A stretch of 64,000 nt of DNA from NCBI GenBank assembly GCA_023386045.1, contig JAEWKK010000004.1, positions 68,100 through 132,099 of the forward strand. Reading direction: 5' to 3'. The number at the start of each line of letters is the position of its first letter. Positions within the stretch are counted from its first letter, which is position 1. The notes beneath the pieces are model-generated. The model saw only the letters and a list, made by a program, of their open reading frames with translations, was not told the origin of the DNA and ran no database searches. Source of the DNA: Bacteroidota bacterium. Lineage in GTDB: Bacteria > Bacteroidota > Bacteroidia > Chitinophagales > Chitinophagaceae. Shown in pieces: positions 1-10,000 of the stretch. The translations under genes were made by a program, and so were the position numbers.

Positions 1-8
1 CCCCCATT

Positions 9-1010
9 ATGGTCAAAACCGCTGAAGATATCAGGCAGCTCAATGAAAAGATCAGTTATTCAGGACGTTTTATTGAAAACCTCAGGCAGGAAGTAGGAAA
101 GGTCATCGTTGGCCAGAGTTACATGCTCGACCGTTTGCTTATTGGTCTTCTGAGCAATGGACACGTACTTCTGGAAGGTGTTCCGGGACTGGCAAAAACG
201 CTAACAATCAAATCCCTTTCACAGGCCATTCACGCGCAGTTCAGTCGGATCCAATTTACGCCTGACCTTTTACCCGCCGACGTGATAGGTACTTTGATCT
301 ATAACCAGCAGCGAAATGAATTCGTGGTGCGCAAGGGACCCATCTTCGCCAATTTTATCCTGGCTGATGAGATCAACCGTGCGCCTGCCAAAGTGCAAAG
401 TGCTTTACTTGAAGCCATGCAGGAAAGACAGGTAACCATTGGCGACACAACTTATAAACTGGATGAACCATTTCTGGTATTAGCTACTCAAAACCCACTG
501 GAGCAGGAAGGAACCTATCCTCTTCCGGAGGCACAGGTGGACAGGTTTATCATGAAAGTGGTAGTTGGCTATCCTTCAAGAAATGAAGAGCAGTTGATCA
601 TCCGGCAAAATGTTCAGGGGCTAACTGTTCCTCCGGTGAACCAGGTGGTTTCTACAAAAGAAATTATTGATGCCCGGCAGATGGTGAAAGATATTTACAT
701 GGATGAAAAAGTGGAGCAATACATTCTTGATATTGTTTTTGCAACACGCCGGCCTGCTGATTTTGGCCTGGATCAACTGACTCCGCTGATCTCTTATGGT
801 TCATCACCAAGAGGAAGTATCAATCTTGCCATTGCTTCAAAAGCCCAGGCATTTTTAAATAAGAGAGGATATGTGATTCCTGAAGACATTCGATCTATTT
901 GTAATGATGTTTTGAGACACAGGATCGGACTGACTTACGAAGCCGAAGCTGAAAACATCAATGTAACAGATGTGATAGAACAGGTTTTGCAAAAAATCGA
1001 TCTTCCTTAG
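9..1010 (+). CDS. MoxR-family AAA+ ATPase
   Basis: A chaperone-like AAA+ ATPase that usually works with DUF58 and von Willebrand factor A (VWA) proteins. Walker A reads GVPGLAKTL (about residues 57-65) and Walker B is ILADEINRAP, followed by the MoxR-typical QSALLEAMQERQV. The length of 333 aa is normal for the family. The ATG at 9 is the first start visible, only eight bases from the window edge, so an upstream start cannot be excluded. It is the first gene of a tightly packed rightward operon with DUF58, a membrane protein, BatA and RsgA. By analogy with other Bacteroidota it probably remodels VWA or membrane partners in envelope stress tolerance; the client is unknown. Confidence 0.93.
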   Translation: MVKTAEDIRQLNEKISYSGRFIENLRQEVGKVIVGQSYMLDRLLIGLLSNGHVLLEGVPGLAKTLTIKSLSQAIHAQFSRIQFTPDLLPADVIGTLIYNQQRNEFVVRKGPIFANFILADEINRAPAKVQSALLEAMQERQVTIGDTTYKLDEPFLVLATQNPLEQEGTYPLPEAQVDRFIMKVVVGYPSRNEEQLIIRQNVQGLTVPPVNQVVSTKEIIDARQMVKDIYMDEKVEQYILDIVFATRRPADFGLDQLTPLISYGSSPRGSINLAIASKAQAFLNKRGYVIPEDIRSICNDVLRHRIGLTYEAEAENINVTDVIEQVLQKIDLP

Positions 1011-1019
1011 TATGTTCAA

Positions 1020-1952
1020 TTGAAACCAGGGAATTGCATCCTTCTAAATCATGTAACCGGTGAATTAAAAGACAAGCCATTGCTCACAACAAAGGAAATA
1101 CTGAAAAAAGTCCGCCTGCTGGAGATCAAAAGCAAGAAGTTGACCAGCGATCTTTTTACTGGCGAATACCACAGTGCCTTCAAGGGCAAGGGTATGTCGT
1201 TTAAGGAAGTGCGTGAATATGCTGCGGGTGATGACATCAGGTTTATCGACTGGAATGTATCGGCGAGGTTTGGCCATCCCTTTAGCAAGGTATTTGAAGA
1301 AGAAAGAGAGCTTACGGTAATGCTGCTGATAGATGTAAGCGCTTCCTCCCTTTTTGGAACAGTTTACGCTACCAAGAAAGATTTCATGACCGAGATCGCA
1401 GCCGTGCTTGCATTTTCGGCTGTGAATAATGGTGATAAGGTTGGAGTGATCTTTTACAGCGATAAAATTGAGAAATACATCCCACCGAAAAAATCCAAAC
1501 AACATGCCTTGTTTATTGTAAGAGAGCTGCTTTCATACGAACCCAAACAAAAAGGTACAAGACTGAGTTCCGCACTTCTATATTTTAACAGAACCACCAA
1601 GCAAAAAAGCATTGCCTTTGTTTTGAGTGATTTCATTGATGCCAACTATGGAGATGCACTGAGGGTATCTGCCAGCAAGCACGATGTGGTGGGCATCAAG
1701 ATCTATGATCGGATGGACAGGCAGTTGCCACAGGTAGGCATGTTAAGAATAGAAGATGCTGAAACCGGCAAACAAAAATGGGTGAATACGGAAAGTTCAC
1801 TGGTAAGGTATGAATATGAAAAGGAGTTTTTCAGAATAACGGATTATTGCATCGACATCTTTAAAAAAGCAGGTGCTGACCTGCTTCATGTAAGAACAGA
1901 TGAAGACTATGTAAAAGTGCTTCAAAGATTTTTTATCAGCAGGAATAAATAA
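1020..1952 (+). CDS. DUF58 domain-containing protein
   Basis: A DUF58 protein (VWA-like fold), the usual partner of MoxR. The family block GDDIRFIDWNVSARFG is present at about residues 70-85, followed by FEEERELTVMLLIDVSAS, which carries the DxSxS-like metal site. The frame opens with TTG at 1020, ten bases after moxR. A second TTG at 1080 would give a protein beginning LTTKEILKKVRLLE, where homologues usually begin, so the first 20 residues are doubtful. The stop codon overlaps the next ATG by one base, indicating translational coupling. No membrane segment is evident. The role in envelope integrity is inferred from operon context. Confidence 0.9.
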   Translation: MKPGNCILLNHVTGELKDKPLLTTKEILKKVRLLEIKSKKLTSDLFTGEYHSAFKGKGMSFKEVREYAAGDDIRFIDWNVSARFGHPFSKVFEEERELTVMLLIDVSASSLFGTVYATKKDFMTEIAAVLAFSAVNNGDKVGVIFYSDKIEKYIPPKKSKQHALFIVRELLSYEPKQKGTRLSSALLYFNRTTKQKSIAFVLSDFIDANYGDALRVSASKHDVVGIKIYDRMDRQLPQVGMLRIEDAETGKQKWVNTESSLVRYEYEKEFFRITDYCIDIFKKAGADLLHVRTDEDYVKVLQRFFISRNK

Positions 1953-2821
1953 TGAAGAACCGGATCCTTTCAGCCCTGGCTATAATTTTATTTCACGCGG
2001 CAGCAGCGCAGAAGTTTACTGCAACTGTTGACCGTAATGATATACTGATTGGTGAACAGTTCCGACTGCATTTGCAGGCCAACTTCCTAGGCAATGAGCC
2101 TCTCATGTGGAAGAGCATTGATACCATTCCACGATTTGAAATACTTTCTAAGTCTGAAGTGGATACAGTTAAGGTTGAGGAAGGCTTTGCGCTTTCGCAG
2201 GATTTTCTTCTTACCAGTTGGGACTCCGGCAAATTGCAGATCCCATCTTTTATACTTTACCGTTGGCAAACCAAACCTATTCCCATCAACGTTGCTTATT
2301 CACCTTCGCCATTTGATACAACACAACCCTATCACGAGATCAGGGATATCCTGGAAGTCAGGAAACCCATTGAGGAACAATGGTACTGGTACCTCATCCT
2401 GCTCCTGGTGATCGTTGTGCTCTTTCTTTTATTTTTTCCGAAGGGAAAGAAAAAAGACAAAACAGAATTTGTTCCGGATGAAGGAGCTTATAAAACTGCA
2501 TTAAAAAAACTCGAGAAGCTCAAAGCTGCTGATGCCAGTGATCCGAAACAATTGTATACAGAACTCATACTCGTTTTCAGGGAATACCTGAAGCGTCGCA
2601 AGAATATTCATTCTTTTTCCAAAACCACCGATGATCTTGGATTGCAACTGCAGAAGCTGAAAATGGATCGTGATCAGTACGGCGAGCTTTTGCAAACCAT
2701 GCGACTGAGTGACCTGGTAAAATTCGCGAAGTTTCATCCATCAAGAGAGGAAGATCTGAAGTCGATTGAAACCATTAAAGAAAGTATTATGAACATAGAG
2801 AACCTGCCACATGTTGTATAA
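1952..2821 (+). CDS. Membrane-anchored protein of the Bat/MoxR operon (DUF4381/BatD-like)
   Basis: An exported membrane protein of 289 aa. It has an N-terminal signal peptide (MKNRILSALAIILFHAAAAQ), a predicted periplasmic beta-rich domain of about 120 residues, one transmembrane helix near residues 143-163 (WYWYLILLLVIVVLFLLFF), and a charged helical cytoplasmic tail. Proteins of this layout sit between DUF58 and BatA in many Bacteroidota and are loosely related to DUF4381 or to the C-terminal part of BatD. The start overlaps the DUF58 stop by one base, and its end overlaps batA by 11 bases. It is probably a membrane adaptor for the MoxR-VWA complex; that is inference from position and topology. 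Confidence 0.75.
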   Translation: MKNRILSALAIILFHAAAAQKFTATVDRNDILIGEQFRLHLQANFLGNEPLMWKSIDTIPRFEILSKSEVDTVKVEEGFALSQDFLLTSWDSGKLQIPSFILYRWQTKPIPINVAYSPSPFDTTQPYHEIRDILEVRKPIEEQWYWYLILLLVIVVLFLLFFPKGKKKDKTEFVPDEGAYKTALKKLEKLKAADASDPKQLYTELILVFREYLKRRKNIHSFSKTTDDLGLQLQKLKMDRDQYGELLQTMRLSDLVKFAKFHPSREEDLKSIETIKESIMNIENLPHVV

Positions 2822-3815
2822 CTGGCTTCAAAATATTGAATTCAAATATGAATGGGTACTTCCATTGCTGCTGGCCCTTCCGGTAATTGCCTGGTTTTAT
2901 TATCGTACGCCAGGCTGGAGAAAAGCGTCATTAAAAGTAACTACAGCAGAAAAGTTCAGGATACGCACAACTAAAAATGCCTTCGTGCACTTTCCTTTCT
3001 GGCTGCGGCTCCTGGCAATTGGCTGTATCATTACCGCACTTGCACGTCCGCAGGTGAAAAATGTAAAAAATAAAAACAGGGGCCAGGGTATCGACATTGT
3101 TCTTTGCATGGATGTGAGTGGAAGCATGCTGGCTTCTGATTTTCTTCCAACACGCCTGGAAGTATCCAAGCAAATGGCTGCTGAATTTGTACAGCAAAGA
3201 CCTATTGACCAGATAGGACTGGTGATATTTTCTGGTGAAAGCTTTACGCAGTTTCCTTTATCAACAGATCATGCTGCATTGATTGAACAGATCCGCGGCA
3301 TTCGCAGTGGTATGCTGATCGATGGTACTGTGATTGGAGAAGGACTGGCCAAATCTGTAGAGCGACTGACTTCAAGTAAATCCAAGAGCAAGGTCATTAT
3401 TCTTTTGACAGATGGAAATGAACAGCCACCAGAAACCAGGCTGGTGGATCCTTTAACTGCACTTGAAATTGCAAAAGCAAAAGGTGTGAAGGTGTACACG
3501 ATAGGAATGGGAACGCTGGGAGGTATTGTTTCCGCCAGCGCCACAGCTCCGGGTAAAGAAAGACAAAGCGGTTATCTTGATGAAACATTATTGAGGAAGA
3601 TCGCTTCAGAAACCGGAGGTGCTTATTTCAGGGCAACAGACAGGGACAGGTTAAGAGAGGTTTACAAACAGATCGACAAGCTGGAAAAATCTGAAATTGA
3701 AGTGGTCACCAAGGTCCGTTATGCCGAATACTATATTTATTTTATCATGGCTGCCTTGTTCTTCCTCGCCCTCGATATAATTTTGAGGTATACTTCATTA
3801 CGTTCATTTCCCTAA
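2811..3815 (+). CDS. batA: BatA-like VWA domain membrane protein
   Basis: An inner-membrane protein with a VWA domain, named for the Bacteroides aerotolerance operon. Two hydrophobic segments lie near the N-terminus (about 14-31 and 66-80) and a C-terminal one at about 305-327. The MIDAS motif DVSGS is intact at residues 101-105, and LLTDGNEQ supplies the later acidic site. The length of 334 aa fits BatA. The gene starts inside the previous one and ends two bases before rsgA. The usual batB, batC, batD and batE do not follow, so this is a shortened operon. Its role in oxidative or envelope stress tolerance is by analogy. Confidence 0.88.
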   Translation: MLYNWLQNIEFKYEWVLPLLLALPVIAWFYYRTPGWRKASLKVTTAEKFRIRTTKNAFVHFPFWLRLLAIGCIITALARPQVKNVKNKNRGQGIDIVLCMDVSGSMLASDFLPTRLEVSKQMAAEFVQQRPIDQIGLVIFSGESFTQFPLSTDHAALIEQIRGIRSGMLIDGTVIGEGLAKSVERLTSSKSKSKVIILLTDGNEQPPETRLVDPLTALEIAKAKGVKVYTIGMGTLGGIVSASATAPGKERQSGYLDETLLRKIASETGGAYFRATDRDRLREVYKQIDKLEKSEIEVVTKVRYAEYYIYFIMAALFFLALDIILRYTSLRSFP

Positions 3816-3817
3816 TC

Positions 3818-4744
3818 ATGCAAGGAATTGTTTACAGGTCTACAGGCAGCTGGTATCATGTGAAGGACGAATCAGGCAAAAGCTGGAATGCCCGTATCAA
3901 AGGTATTTTCAAGCTGGAAGGCATCACTTCTACCAATCCGGTGGCTGTGGGAGATATCGTTGATTTTGAATTGGAAAATGAACAGGAACAATCTGTCATC
4001 ATCACCCGCATTCATGACCGACGGAATTACATCAACAGGCAGTCACCAAAGGTCAAAAGCCAGCATCATATTGTAGCGGCCAATGTTGACCAGTCAATGA
4101 TGATCGCTACACTAAGAGAACCACGCACTTCACAGGGCTTTATTGACCGCTTCCTCGTTGCCTGCGAAATGTACCATGTGCCTGCCATCATCATTTTCAA
4201 TAAGCTGGACCTGTACAGGGAAAAAGAATTGGAGAAATTAAAAACACTAAGCGCTGTTTACGGGCAGATAGGTTATAAGGTAGTTGGCATCAGCCTGAAA
4301 AACAGGGACGATATAGGGCCGGTGAAAGAATTGCTGAAAGACAAGACTACGCTGATCAGCGGCCATAGTGGTGTAGGCAAATCAACGCTGATCAATGCCA
4401 TACTCCCGGGAATGGAAATAAAAACGCAGGATATCAGTGGCTGGAGCGGTAAGGGTCAGCATACCACCACTTTTGCCGAAATGTATGACCTGCCCTTTGG
4501 TGGTCGCATTATTGATACACCTGGCATGAAGGAATTTGGACTGGTAGATGTGGAGAGGGGAGAACTATCGGGTTATTTTCCGGAGATGCGTCAAAGATTG
4601 CATGACTGCCAGTTCAATAATTGTCTTCATATCAACGAACCAGGTTGCGCCATCAAGGAAGCTGTGATCAATGGCGAGATAGACGAAGACCGCTATGTGA
4701 GTTATTATAATATCCTGGAGTCAATTCCAAAAGAGAATTATTGA
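3818..4744 (+). CDS. rsgA: Ribosome small subunit-dependent GTPase A
   Basis: A circularly permuted GTPase that acts in late 30S subunit maturation. An N-terminal OB-fold is followed by G motifs in permuted order: NKLD (G4), then GHSGVGKST (G1, residues 182-190), then DTPGMKEFG (G3). The C-terminal zinc knuckle is present with Cys and His residues in HDCQFNNCLHINEPGC. The length of 308 aa is standard. It lies two bases after batA and is probably cotranscribed, although the functional link to the Bat genes is unclear. Confidence 0.97.
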   Translation: MQGIVYRSTGSWYHVKDESGKSWNARIKGIFKLEGITSTNPVAVGDIVDFELENEQEQSVIITRIHDRRNYINRQSPKVKSQHHIVAANVDQSMMIATLREPRTSQGFIDRFLVACEMYHVPAIIIFNKLDLYREKELEKLKTLSAVYGQIGYKVVGISLKNRDDIGPVKELLKDKTTLISGHSGVGKSTLINAILPGMEIKTQDISGWSGKGQHTTTFAEMYDLPFGGRIIDTPGMKEFGLVDVERGELSGYFPEMRQRLHDCQFNNCLHINEPGCAIKEAVINGEIDEDRYVSYYNILESIPKENY

Positions 4745-4783
4745 AACCTGGAATTTCATTTGCTCAAAAATTTGATACAGTAC

Positions 4784-4910
4784 AAGTGTGCGACGCAAGG
4801 AACGATGATAGCAGCATTGGCGCCGGGCATCAAAAACAAATCCTCTTGCACTATTAATTTTTTGTTACGGGCTTTAGATCCCTGTTCAGCTGTTGTTGCG
4901 TCGCACACTT
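4784..4910. repeat. Small intergenic element bounded by 15-bp perfect inverted repeats
   Basis: AAGTGTGCGACGCAA at 4784-4798 is repeated exactly inverted at 4896-4910, enclosing 97 bases. The 310-base stretch between rsgA and the next gene holds nothing else I recognise. The element has no credible coding sequence, although an open frame of 63 codons crosses it. It resembles a REP-like or miniature non-autonomous element; no flanking target duplication is obvious. No second copy was seen in this window. Confidence 0.6.
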
Positions 4911-5054
4911 CAGGGTTCAGTTTTATAATGATCTGGAATCGGAAAGCTTAATAATTCCTGAGAAGAATAGGTGTAGGAAGGTTTTATATACAGAGTTCAT
5001 GCTTCATTCCGGGGAGGAAGGAAGGAGTTTCACTGATCGGTGAAAGGCGATGGA

Positions 5055-5387
5055 TCAGGCAATATTCCGGTGCATGTCCATAGACATCAGCTTTCCTTCC
5101 AGCATATTGGCCAGTTCAACCACCGCATAATTTTCCTTTTTGCGGGCGTCCTTTGTTTTGGTAGGGAAAAGTGAAATGCCGTTGTAGATGCTGTACTGTA
5201 AGGTCAGTTCGTGATGACCCATCAAAAAATTCCAGCTGATGGCATCAAAATCATCTTCTTTGCCGGTAAAATTTACCTTGAGGTCATCGCTAAGAATGTC
5301 GGCGATCTGGTAGAAACGTTTTAATCCACCATCACCATCAATGACCGCTTCTGTACAACCAAGGGTTGTTCGTAGGGTAAGACTCAT
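5055..5387 (-). CDS. Conserved hypothetical protein (110 aa)
   Basis: A small, soluble, mixed alpha/beta protein with no signal peptide or membrane helix. The translation (beginning MSLTLRTTLGCTEAVIDGDG) looks like a real Bacteroidota protein of unknown function with loose resemblance to DUF3630-type proteins. I cannot name a motif. It is the most downstream member of a leftward cluster behind a small lipoprotein and gamma-carbonic anhydrase, separated from the lipoprotein gene by 77 bases. Confidence 0.65.
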   Translation of the reverse strand: MSLTLRTTLGCTEAVIDGDGGLKRFYQIADILSDDLKVNFTGKEDDFDAISWNFLMGHHELTLQYSIYNGISLFPTKTKDARKKENYAVVELANMLEGKLMSMDMHRNIA

Positions 5388-5464
5388 ATAAACTCCTTTT
5401 TTTCAAAATGATCAATCTGTTGATAAGACAATCAACCAGACCGTTATGTTGCATTAAGCAATTG

Positions 5465-5638
5465 TTATGCCTTGAACTTCCCGGCTTTACGCTGCTCTTT
5501 CTTCGACATTTCAAGCACACGTTCAGCGCCTACGTTCTTGCCGTTGGTGGGACAGCCGGAACCTTTCTTGAACAAACTGCAGGATGATACAACAAATGAA
5601 AAGCTGAGGAGATAAACAAAATAGCGGACAGTTTTCAT
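5465..5638 (-). CDS. Small lipoprotein (57 aa)
   Basis: A short protein beginning MKTVRYFVYLLSFSFVVSSC, a lipoprotein signal with the lipidated Cys in VSSCS, followed by a small polar tail with a CPTNGKNVGAE motif and a basic end. The ATG at 5638 is chosen because it starts directly at the signal peptide. The frame is open up to 5698 but would overlap the preceding gene. Tiny lipoproteins of this form, with a CPxxGK-like motif, are common downstream of housekeeping genes in Chitinophagaceae. Function unknown. Confidence 0.65.
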   Translation of the reverse strand: MKTVRYFVYLLSFSFVVSSCSLFKKGSGCPTNGKNVGAERVLEMSKKEQRKAGKFKA

Positions 5639-5690
5639 TGATAACGGTTTCATATAAAGATAATTTGATTTCCTCATGATTAAAACTGAT

Positions 5691-6218
5691 TTAGGCATTA
5701 TTTACGGTTTTGAACCATTTTGAATATTCAAGGTAGTTATTGGCAATCCTGTTGATCTCCCCTTCTACTTTTTCAGGGGCAATATTTTTGACTTTTTTGG
5801 CAGGAACACCGGCATATACCGAACCTTCCTCGCAAACCGTTCCTTCCAGCACCACAGCTCCTGCCGCAATGATAGTATTACTGTGTACCACTGCGTTATC
5901 CATCACTATCGATCCCATTCCGATCAATACATTATCATGAATGGTACAACCATGGACAATGGCATTATGTCCTATTGACACCTGATTGCCTATGATGGCC
6001 TTCGTTTTTTTAAAGGTGCAGTGGATCACGGCTCCATCCTGGATATTCACTTTATCGCCTATACGAATACTGTTCACATCTCCTCTTAACACGGCATTAA
6101 ACCAGATACTGCAATCCTTACCCATGATCACATCACCCACGATGGTAGCATTGGGAGCTATAAAACAACCTTCTCCCCATTTTGGGTAGTTCTCTTCCAC
6201 TGGTAAGATCAATGCCAT
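5691..6218 (-). CDS. Gamma-carbonic anhydrase family protein
   Basis: A left-handed beta-helix (hexapeptide-repeat) protein of the gamma-carbonic anhydrase/YrdA family, 175 aa. Hexapeptide repeats run across most of the chain. The three zinc-ligand histidines are in place: H66 (VIHCTF), H84 and H89 (GHNAIVHG). The Arg and Asp of RGDVNSIRIGD and the Gln/Asp of NIQDGAVIH, conserved in the family, are also present. Members bind metal; carbonic anhydrase activity is proven for only some. Probably a cytoplasmic trimer. Confidence 0.93.
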   Translation of the reverse strand: MALILPVEENYPKWGEGCFIAPNATIVGDVIMGKDCSIWFNAVLRGDVNSIRIGDKVNIQDGAVIHCTFKKTKAIIGNQVSIGHNAIVHGCTIHDNVLIGMGSIVMDNAVVHSNTIIAAGAVVLEGTVCEEGSVYAGVPAKKVKNIAPEKVEGEINRIANNYLEYSKWFKTVNNA

Positions 6219-6299
6219 TCCTGCTGATATTGATCTGCAGAATTACGAAATTTCGGATAAGTCAGCCCAGGATCCTTCCTAAAAATAAGGTGGCGTTAA

Positions 6300-6944
6300 C
6301 TAGATCATTTTTACAAAAGGATTGGTCTTCATCTCATCGCCAATCGTGGTGGAGTCTCCGTGGCCCGGGTGCACAATCACGTCTTCGGGCAGTATGTAAA
6401 GTTTTGTCTTGATGCTTTGTTCCAAAGTTTGGAAATCACCACCTGGCAGATCGGTCCTTCCCACGCTGCCCTGGAAAAGAACATCACCACTCACCAGGAA
6501 TTTATTTTCCCTGCTATAAAAACTCAGGTGGCCAGGAGAATGACCGGGAGTGAACAATACATGCAGTTCATCTTCTCCCAGTTTTATCAGGCTTTTTTCA
6601 TCAATGAAAACCAGCTCACCATCATAATTTTCGAAGGGCAATTGCCAGCGCTGTCCAGACTCGGGTCCATGATCCAGCACAGGTTTTTCTTCCCTGCTCA
6701 GGTGAAGTGGCAGGTTCCAGGTTTTATGTACGAAGCGGTTTCCAAAAATATGATCGAGGTGACAGTGCGTATTGAGCAGGTAAACCGGTTGCAAATGATT
6801 TTCTTCTATAAAATTCTTTAAAGCCTGTTCCTCGGAAGCAAAATAACAGCCGGGATCAATAATACAGCATTGGCCTTTTTCGTTGTAAACTACGTATGTA
6901 TTCTCCTGGACGGGGTTGAAGGTAAATCGTTGAACCGTTAGCAT
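6300..6944 (-). CDS. MBL-fold metallo-hydrolase, glyoxalase II-like
   Basis: A metallo-beta-lactamase-fold hydrolase of the YcbL/GloB-like group. The metal motif THCHLDH supplies H60, H62, D64 and H65. Further ligands lie in FTPGHSPGH, SGDVLF and HPGHG. The start is set at ATG 6944 (MLTVQRFTFNPVQENTY), which matches family N-termini; the frame extends to 6983 but those 13 residues look unrelated. The protein is 214 aa, lacks the C-terminal substrate domain of true glyoxalase II, and is cytoplasmic. The substrate is probably a thioester but is not determined here. Confidence 0.9.
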   Translation of the reverse strand: MLTVQRFTFNPVQENTYVVYNEKGQCCIIDPGCYFASEEQALKNFIEENHLQPVYLLNTHCHLDHIFGNRFVHKTWNLPLHLSREEKPVLDHGPESGQRWQLPFENYDGELVFIDEKSLIKLGEDELHVLFTPGHSPGHLSFYSRENKFLVSGDVLFQGSVGRTDLPGGDFQTLEQSIKTKLYILPEDVIVHPGHGDSTTIGDEMKTNPFVKMI

Positions 6945-7023
6945 GCCTCTTTTTTGTATTTTTAAATGCAATTTACTTTCCAAAAGTGGGAGTTTATTAA
7001 TTCAGTAATCACTTCAATAGTTT

Positions 7024-10000
7024 ATGAAAAGATTGATTGGCCGGTCAGCCTGGGTTTTTTTGCTTGTTTTTTTTTCCTTTTTGAGTCATGCACAGGTGAA
7101 CACCGTGGAGTTTGGAAAGAACCGTGTACAGTATAAAAAGTTCTTTTGGAAATATTACCAGACAGATAATTTCAATACCTATTTTTCACAGGATGGTCTT
7201 GAAGTAGGCAAGTACGTGGCCCAGGTGGCGGAAAAAGAATTACCCGGCCTGGAGGAATTCGTAGAATACGGATTGCAACGCCGCGCCAACATTGCTGTTT
7301 ATAACAGTTTTGATGAAATGCAGCAATCCAATATTGGCCTGGGCATCGACTGGCAAAATACGGGTGGCGTTACAAAGCTGGTGAACAACAAAATGCTCAT
7401 TTACTTTGATGGCAATCATGAGAACCTGAGAAAACAAATCCGCCAGGGCATCGCGAATGTACTGGTGCAGAATATTTTGTTTGGAGATGACCTGGGAGAA
7501 TTTGCTGCCAACCAAACCCTGCTCGATCTTCCCAAATGGCTCATTGACGGATATATTGAATATGCTGCGGAAGAATGGAGCACCAGCCTGGACGACCAGT
7601 TAAAGAACGCCCTCCTGAGTGGAGAGTATAAGAATTTTTACCAGCTTGCATTCGAGAAACCCAATCTTGCAGGACATGCATTCTGGTACTATATCGGCAA
7701 TAAATATGGGAAGCCTAAAACAACTTATCTCCTTTATCTCTCCCGCATCTACCGTAACCTGAATAGTGCAACTCAAAAAATTGCCAAGAAAAAATTCAAG
7801 GACATACTGAAAGATTTCATGACCGAGGAGCCGCAAAAATATTTTAAGGATGTGCGCGGCCGACGCGTAGCTCCAAGAGGACAGCTGTCGGTTGTTGAAG
7901 AAATTGGCAAAAAGGATTTCATCCGCTTTAATGCTAACCCTCAGCCGAGAAGCATGGCTTATGCTTCGGTGGAATTCAAAGGCGGAAAGTACAGCGTGGT
8001 ATTTCATCCCAATTTTGTTGATAGAAAAGTGTTACTGACTTACGGAACAAGAACCAGGGAAGATGAGATCAATCCCAATTATCCCATTCTTGCCTGGGAT
8101 GGTAAAGGCACAAGGCTGGCCGTAGTGTATTTTGAAAAAGGTAAAACAAAACTCTTTGTTTATGATGCGGTGAACAGGGTGAAAACAGTGAGGCAGGATC
8201 TTGACCAGTTCACGCAGATCCAGGATATGAAATATATGCTGGACGCCAATACACTTTTATTCAGTGCAGTTAAAAGTGGACAGACAGATATATTCGTTTA
8301 CAAGATCGACAAGCAAACAATGCAGCAGGTTACTGATGATATGTACGATGACCTGGATGCATCTTTTGTTGCCTTTCCTGGAAAAACGGGTATCATCTTT
8401 TCAAGTAACAGGCCTTCTGCTGATGCTCCCAATGTAGATACGGCCATTTCAAAAAGCCAGTATAATATTTTCCTGGTCGACAACTGGAACCAGTCGGAAT
8501 TCAGGCAGATCTCTCAATTGTCTGATCTTGGTTTCGGCAATGCACGCTATCCTTCACAGTACAACACCTCGCATTTTACTTTTGTGAGCGATGAAAATGG
8601 TATCGCTAACCGCTATGCAGGATTTTTTAAATCAGAAAGAGCTGGTCTTGATACACTCGTATTCATTGGCGATGAGATCCTGCGCAATCCTCCACTGAAA
8701 GAAGTGGATAGTGTATTGAAAGAATGGGACAAGACTGATATAGATTCTGTAGGATATTTTTCTGTAACCAATGATTCAGCCTATGTATTTCCTCTAACTA
8801 ATTACCAGAGCAGTCTCCTGGAAACAAGGACAGCGGGTGATAATACACTGGTAAGTGAAGTGACAAGGATGGGTGATTTTAAATATCTCTATCGTTTAAG
8901 GATAGACGAGAATGCGCTTCGTCGCCGTAATGTATCTGCCAAGCCAACTGAATACATCAAAAAGCTTTCGGAGCAACAAAGAATAGCTGCAAGCAGAGCA
9001 CAGGAGCTGGAACCTGTTATTAATGACACACTGCAGAAAGCCAAGCAGGATGATTTCTTTAACAGTGAGTTTGAAAATGAAAATAAGGACACAACCAATT
9101 CCCAGCTGGGCAAAATTTTCCAGAGCGAAGAGATTACAAAAGAGCCCGTGCTTAAAAAAGCAAAGCTTTATGAATACCGTCCACCGAAGTTCTTCAATGA
9201 TTACGTGGTGGCCGGACTGAATAATTCAGTTTTTGTAATCAGCAAATATCAGCCCTATCAAAATGGTGCAGGACCTATTGATCCATCCAACGGGAACGAC
9301 CTTAATGGATTGATCCGTATGGGAACAGTAGATCTGTTTGAAGATTATAAGATCTCCGGTGGCATTCGCATAGCACCCAACCTGCGCGATAATGATGTGT
9401 TGTTCGAATTCAACAACCTGCGCAAAATGCTGGACTGGGGATTCACTTATTACAGGAGTTCCATTCAAACACAATTTGATACTTCAGGCGGTGTGGTTCG
9501 TGATCCTAATTCTTGGCCTATAGTGAAGCAATTCCAGAGTTATTACCTGGCAAGATTGAAATATCCCATTGACAGGGTCCGCAGCGTACGTTTGAGCATT
9601 GGACCCAGGTTTGATAAAGTGATCTTTGGTGGTGATCCTAATATTGGTCCACGCAGCCTGAAAGTTCCTGATATTAAGAAGACCTATGGCCAGTTCAGCT
9701 TTGAATATGTTCATGATAACACTATCAATCCTGCGCAGAATATTCTAAATGGATTAAGATGGAAGGCCTATGTAGACTGGTTCACTGAATTAAGCAAGAT
9801 CAGAAATACGGATGGACGTTATCTTTTCAATTTTGGGTTTGATGCCAGGCATTATCTTCCACTGTACAGGAATGTAACCTGGGCGGTTCGTGCCGCAGGA
9901 GATTTTTCATGGGGCAGCCAGAAAGTTGTTTATTACCTGGGTGGCGTTGATGGTTGGCTCAAGCTTCGCGAGAACAGGAAGGAAGATCCTAATACAGGAG

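Noticed and set aside
4760..4951. 63-codon open frame over the inverted-repeat element.
   Set aside because: It begins and ends in repeat sequence and shows no protein-like pattern.
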